Assembly (NCBI RefSeq): GCF_022682495.2
Contig: NC_071398.1
Location: forward strand, 89,865,705 to 89,929,704
Reading direction: 5' to 3'
DNA from: Desmodus rotundus
Lineage: Eukaryota; Chordata; Mammalia; Chiroptera; Phyllostomidae
Length of the DNA: 64,000 nt
Below, one piece after another: positions 47,370-64,000 of the stretch. The position numbers and the translations under genes are program-made. Numbering within the stretch: the stretch's first letter is position 1; each line of letters opens with the position of its first letter. Under the pieces are notes generated by a model, which was given only the letters and a program-made list of their open reading frames with translations, searched no databases and was not told where the DNA came from.

Positions 47370-48160
47370 ACGGAAGACACCGGAACTCCGTGGCTGTGGC
47401 AGGCGGAATTCTGGGATGCCTCCCAGGATCCCTGCCCTTGTGTGATCCTCTATGCCTCAGGCCCCACCCCTGTGCGTGGCCAGGACTTGTGACTTGCTTC
47501 TGATCCACAGGATGTAGCAAAGTTTATGGGATTTTGCAGAGGTAATTAAGATCCCTAGCCAGCTGACTTTCATCGACAGAGAGAGATCGTCCTGGGTGGG
47601 CCGGACCTAATCAGGCAGGCCCTTCGTTTACTTATTTTTAATCCTCGACTGAGGATATGTTTATTGACTGTGAGAGAGAGAGAGAGAAAGAAAGAAATAC
47701 TGATGTAAGAGAGAAGCACGGACGGGTTGCCTCCTGCATGTGCCGAGACAGGGGGTTGAACCTGCAACCCTTTGGTGTACAGGACAATGCTCCAGCCAGT
47801 TGAGGTACCCGGCCAGGTCATCAGAAACTTCTTTTAAATGGGGGTCTGGAAGTCAAGGATTCACTGAAATAGAGACTCTATGTCCATTTCTGGCCTTGAA
47901 ACAGCAAGCATCATGAATTCTACAGCTATAAGGAAACGAATTCTGCCAACAACATGAGGGAGCAGAGCAGCAGGTCCTCCCCCAGTCTGGCCTCCAGATG
48001 AGAATGCAGCCCGGCCAACACCTTGACCTCAGCCCTGTGAGGCCCTAAGCAGAGGCCCCAGCTGAGCCACCCAGACTCCTGACCTCGGACAACTGTGATG
48101 TAGTAAATGTGTATTATTTCAAGCACTAAGTTTGTGGTAATTGGTTACCAAATGATTACC
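47370..48160 (+). repeat. Old interspersed repeat split by a SINE
   Basis: The left part, 'ccaggacttgtgacttgctt' through 'ttttgcagaggtaattaaga' to 'gggccggacctaatcaggc', and the right part, 'aattctgccaacaacatgag' through 'gccaacaccttgacctcagc' to 'ggcaagcactaagtttgtgg'-type sequence, are halves of one common mammalian repeat. The halves are separated by the SINE at 47,627-47,819. I do not name the family. Confidence 0.55.
47627..47819 (-). mobile_element. VES-related SINE nested in an older repeat
   Basis: 'aatcctcgactgaggatatg', a GA-rich run, 'gcctcctgcatgtgccgaga', 'caaccctttggtgtacagga' and 'ccagttgaggtacccggcca' place it in the same subfamily as 39,777-39,966. It interrupts the repeat at 47,370-48,160, so it is the younger of the two. 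Confidence 0.88.
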
Positions 48161-49987
48161 AAATGGGCAGGTTAGACAGGACTACCTCGTGATATCTTCC
48201 TGGAGAAGGAAGATTTCTAGTGCTCTCCATTAGCATTGCTGACCAACGGGACCCGCGTTGGGTTTTCCGTATCCTCCCTGTGAAATCCAGGCCAAGTGTG
48301 TGTATAAAAACTGAGGTCTCCCTGCCCACCTCCGAGGAATTCCTGTCTGGTACTCAGTGTAAATATCTACTTGACGTTATGACGTTAGCATTGAAGGCAT
48401 GGAAAGTAGTGTGTGCTTTTCCATACGATTATACATGTGCCTCACTTTAGGCAAATAATGTGATATTGACAGACTACAAAACTGTTTTCAGGTAGGATTC
48501 CATTTTCTTAGTTTTTAGTTCATTTAGCCAACTCTCAAGGGTCTACAGAGGCCCTGCCATGTGCTAGAACCATGCAAGATGAACGACTGAAGGGAAATTG
48601 AGACACGTTTCCAGCCTTTGAGGAGCTGGAGAGAGAAACTTCACGCGGTAGGGAAAGTTAGAGAACAATGAAACACTGGACTCCGAGAGCTGGGGTGGGG
48701 AGGGAATTGCCGCGTGCCGAGGAGCAGGGAGAAGCATGACTCTGATTCCACAGGCTGCTTCCCCCAGACAACAAGGGAGGGTTCTCAGCTTTCAGTTGCA
48801 CCAACACATGTGACAGGAGCTCGTGATCTCTTCCCCACTTACTCATAAATCCAAAGTTGCTTATTCAGAACTTTGGAACAATTTCAAAGTCACTGAGCTG
48901 AAACTTTGAGCCATCAAACCAATGTCTCAACAGAAGTTACTCAACAAATAATGTTTACTGAACACCTGCTACTTCAAGGGCTGTGCTAGCAAGTAAGGGC
49001 GTATCTGTCGACTGTTTTAACCTGGAAATAACAGGAAACCCCCTTCAAGTGGCTTAAACAACACACAGATTTATTCTCTCACCAGACAAGAAATCCTGAG
49101 GTAGGTCAGCTCCGACGCTGGTCTACATTGGAATTATATCAGATTACATCGGAATTGAATTACATCGGAGCTCACCGACGAAATTCGGGATGCAGGTTCC
49201 TTTCAGTTTTCCATTCTCTTCAAGACAATGGCTTGTTCTTAGCTGGCTCTCCTCATGGCACAGGAGAGCTGCCACTATTCCAGACACCTCTTCATAATAC
49301 TTCACAAGCACTGTTTCTTCCCATGTGTCTTTATTTTTTTATCAGTAAGGAAAACATAGATATCTTTCCCAGAAATCCTCGGCTGATGTTCCCTAATGTT
49401 TATTAACAAGAATTATATCTCACATTCATGCCTAAGCCAATCAGAACCACACAACCCAGGTCAAGGTTGGCCTCAGGAGAGTGGGGACTCCAACAGAATG
49501 GGGGTTCCCCCGAGAAGAGGGCAGGGAATGAAGGGCACCGGGAAAGGCTGTCTACTGGCAGTGTCCGTGAGTGTTGTAATCAAAGACAGTCGTAATGACT
49601 GTGTCTGCATTGGGGGACAGAAACAACCTGACGGAGAGTGTATGGTTACACCCTTGTCACTAACACCGTGACCAGAGAGGACCGTGTGCTATGAGAGAGA
49701 GAGCAGGGGGAGAGAACAGGGGTCATGGTGAGGTTGTAGCTCAGGAAAGGCCATTCAGGGGCAGTGAAAGGTGAGCAGGAACCAGCCAGACACAGGGTTG
49801 GGGAAGAGCATTCCAGGCAGAGGGAGCAGGCTGGCACTTTTGAGAGCACGAAAGGAGATGGGGGCAGACAGGAGATGGGGCAGCCGGAGCGCTGGGAGGG
49901 AGGCACAAGCACACGGACGAATGAGCAGCACACAGGGCCCTTCTCGTGCCATGTGGGAGAATTGTATCCTGAGAGCAAGTTTTCATT
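48161..49987. other. Intergenic DNA
   Basis: No exon or RNA gene is recognised. About 49,030-49,130 ('aaacaacacacagatttatt') resembles an old repeat that I cannot assign. Confidence 0.4.
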
Positions 49988-50197
49988 TGTTTTTCAAGAT
50001 TTTATTTATTTTTAGAGAGAGGGGAAGGAGAAAGAGAGGGAGAGAAACATCAATGTGTGGTTGCCTCTCATGCCTCTCACACGCCTCCCACTAGGGACCC
50101 ATCCCGCAACCCAGGCATGTGCCCTGATTGGGAATCAAACCAGTGAACCCCTGGTTCTCAGGCCGGCACTCAATCCATGAGCTACAGCAGCCAGGGT
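49988..50197 (-). mobile_element. VES SINE, antisense
   Basis: 'caagattttatttattttta' then 'gagaaacatcaatgtgtggt', 'caacccaggcatgtgccctg', 'tgggaatcaaaccagtgaac' and 'gagctacagcagccagggt'. The middle contains a short local duplication ('gcctctcatgcctctcacac'). Confidence 0.92.
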
Positions 50198-52150
50198 GGC
50201 ACTGAAGGGTCTACAACAGGGGCATGATGTGATCTGACTTGTATCTTTAAAAGTCTGGCTGCAGTGGAAGAACAGATGGGTAGACAAGATGTTAGGAGAC
50301 TGCACGTCCCTCTGTGGTTCAGCGACAGGAGGGATGGAGACGAAGCGGCAGAACTGAGTGGGAATGGCGCTGTGGAGCTCTGGGGGATGCAAGGGCCAGC
50401 AGTCCCCGGACTGCCTCCCGAGGGGCACAGCCTGTTCTAAGACACGCACGCACACACGGAACTCCACTTAGGTGCCACGTGGGAGTTCAGAAGGTGAGGT
50501 CACAGGTGTGGGGGCTCAAGGGGGGCCTGACTCCAGGGTGACTTGTCAAGGAAGGAGATATTTGCGCAGGACATCGAAGGCTGGCAAAGGTGGCTGTGTA
50601 GGTGCAGAGATGGGAAGGGCAGTCCAGGGACAGGATCCAGCCTGGGCCAAAGCAGGGAGGCAGGAAAGGAAGGCCTGGAGGGAGAGGAGCAAGTGGTACA
50701 GTCTGTGGTCCATAGGTGAAGGGCCATTCTGGGACATAAGGCTGGAAGAGTCACGGGTGTCAGTTTAAGGAAAGTTCTGTGTGGCTGACTAGGATAATAA
50801 AATAAAAAGGGGGAGGGAGGAGAGTTTAAATAAAGTCTAGCTTAGCTACAAAAGAGCTCGCCAATTAGCCACAAAACCACTGAGTTTTGCTGGGATTAAT
50901 CAATGTGCAAACCGGATTTTGATTACTTATTTACTGGGCAGACTAGCAATGTCTCTGTCTGGCACCTCCGTCACCCGCAGGCCATTGGCCAATGATTTCT
51001 AACTCTTTTCTGGAATACCTTCCTTCCTCGTGCGCTGAGTGTCGGTGCTGGGGATTCTAGAACGAAGAGGTGGTACAAAGGAGGGAAAATGACCCCTGTT
51101 ACCTGGAGTGTGGGACTAGATTTCAGAGAGGGGTGGCACTTAACTGGGCCTTCACAGATGAATAGGAGTTTGCCAGGTGAAGAAATGAGGTGGGAAGGCC
51201 TTCCCAACACAGGGAATGGAGGCACGTCCTCTCCGTTCTCACACCTTCGACCCTCTACGTCCTACAGAAATACAATTGTAAGTTTTATTTTCAGACTCAT
51301 AGAGAATTTAGGTGATACTTAGCGAGTTCTTTCAGTTGCTAGAGGGACATTTCTCTAATACTAACAAGAAGTCAGGATTTCAGTCAGTCTAATTGGTTAC
51401 ACTCTGGACTCACAATGGTTCCTCAGGGAGATTGTACTGATTTTTACTTTTTGGGGTCAGCCAGGGAAAGAATCTTTTAAAAATTTTTTTAATTATTTTT
51501 TTTCCATTGCCATTTAGTCCCCTTATACCCCCCTCACTCCCAGGGAAGGAACGTTAAATCTTTTTTTGGAGACTGGTAGATGCATCCGTCCTCAATGAGA
51601 CAGACCCCTCGTCCCTTCTGGTTTTCACGCAGGGGTGGGAGGAGCCATAATTCACTGTCACACACCGTGTCAGCGTTTGCAGGAGATGGCTCCCTCCTGA
51701 GCTTCGCAAGTGTTCTTAACAGGGACTCAGACGCAGACGGACACCCAAGACCATCCCTGGGCATCCGAAAGGAGCTAGTGGCTCATTTGAGCTCAAGATA
51801 AAACACAGATATTTCAAGGTGGTCTATGAGGTTATGAGAAGGTGGGCACAGAGTTCACGTAAGGCTGGCAAGACCTGTCCTCCCACCCCACCCCCGCATT
51901 TAACAAGGGTGCAGTGGGCAGGACGCAGGGAGGCGCACGGGCCTGCCCAGGCTGCCCTGAGCCTTAGGCAGAGCCCTGACCCAAACCTGTGGCAGAAGCA
52001 GGGGAGACAGAGAGGACAAGCTGGGTGGCAGAGCAGAAGCATTTTGGGGAACTGATCCATCACAGCAGTATCTGATATACTTCCTCTCTCCCCTACACTC
52101 CGCCCCCACTTGCCCTATCTCTCTGTCTCTTTCCTTTTCTCTCATGGCAG
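50198..52150. other. DNA upstream of NCF2, including its presumed 5' region
   Basis: No exon is certain. A T-rich antisense L1-tail-like phrase lies at about 51,480-51,545. Human NCF2 has untranslated first exon sequence and a myeloid promoter; I could not place either here. The open frames are unremarkable. Confidence 0.4.
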
Positions 52151-52351
52151 GGTTATGCGTCAGTTTCCGAAAGGTGGGGACATTTCCTGACGCTTTTGCA
52201 ACACTGGGAAGCTGTCTTAAGGGAGGCTGGACCCAATCTGCACACAAGGCCAGGAAAGTGAAGGCCGGGGGCTGCCGCGCTGGGGAAGGGCCCCGCTCAC
52301 CCTCTGCCTGCCTCTGGCTAGCGCGCACGGCCCCCTGGTGTCCACCTGACC
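52148..52351 (+). other. NCF2: NCF2 5' UTR region with two candidate acceptors
   Basis: A long pyrimidine tract ends in GGCAG at 52,150, and a second candidate, CTGCCTCTGGCTAG, ends at 52,321. Either could begin the exon that carries the NCF2 ATG. If neither is used, transcription would start nearby. TGCGTCA at about 52,156, close to an AP-1 site, is the only promoter-like motif noted. Confidence 0.35.

Positions 52352-64000
<11,649 letters not shown>

Overview
This window is mammalian nuclear DNA, almost certainly from a bat. It has split genes, ancient mammalian MIR, L2, L1, MER5A and MER20 repeats, and seven younger tRNA-related SINEs of the VES family, which is characteristic of microbats. 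The species cannot be fixed from sequence alone. I see no prokaryotic, phage, operon or CRISPR content and no new multi-gene system; most of the window is intron or intergenic repeat-rich DNA.

The gene order matches human 1q25.3 as I remember it: APOBEC4, ARPC5, NCF2, all on the + strand here. RGL1 is expected on the - strand, starting near the ARPC5 CpG island and running off the left edge, so that APOBEC4 lies inside its first intron. Layout: 1-8 kb is repeat-containing presumed RGL1 intron, including an L1 tail with strikingly GC-shifted substitutions. 8.03-9.16 kb is the APOBEC4 coding exon, carrying two disabling lesions. 9.2-16.9 kb is intron with a pair of related 0.3 kb segments and a sharply AT-rich block. 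16.9-18.3 kb is the CpG-island promoter region. 17.8-26.0 kb is the complete ARPC5 gene (4 coding exons, 151 codons). 26-52.3 kb is intergenic or NCF2 5' DNA with most of the VES SINEs and a 5S rRNA retropseudogene. 52.35-63.8 kb holds the first five coding exons of NCF2 (203 codons), which continues past the right edge.

ARPC5 encodes p16-Arc of the actin-nucleating Arp2/3 complex. NCF2 encodes p67phox, the cytosolic activator of the phagocyte NADPH oxidase; the part seen here is its Rac-binding TPR domain with the known contact residues intact. APOBEC4 is a cytidine-deaminase-family gene. The three are linked by position, not by a shared pathway. The points most worth a second look are the probable APOBEC4 inactivation, the AT-AC U12-type first intron of ARPC5, the one-directional base changes in the L1 at 2.6-2.9 kb, and the 5S copy flanked by an apparent target-site duplication.
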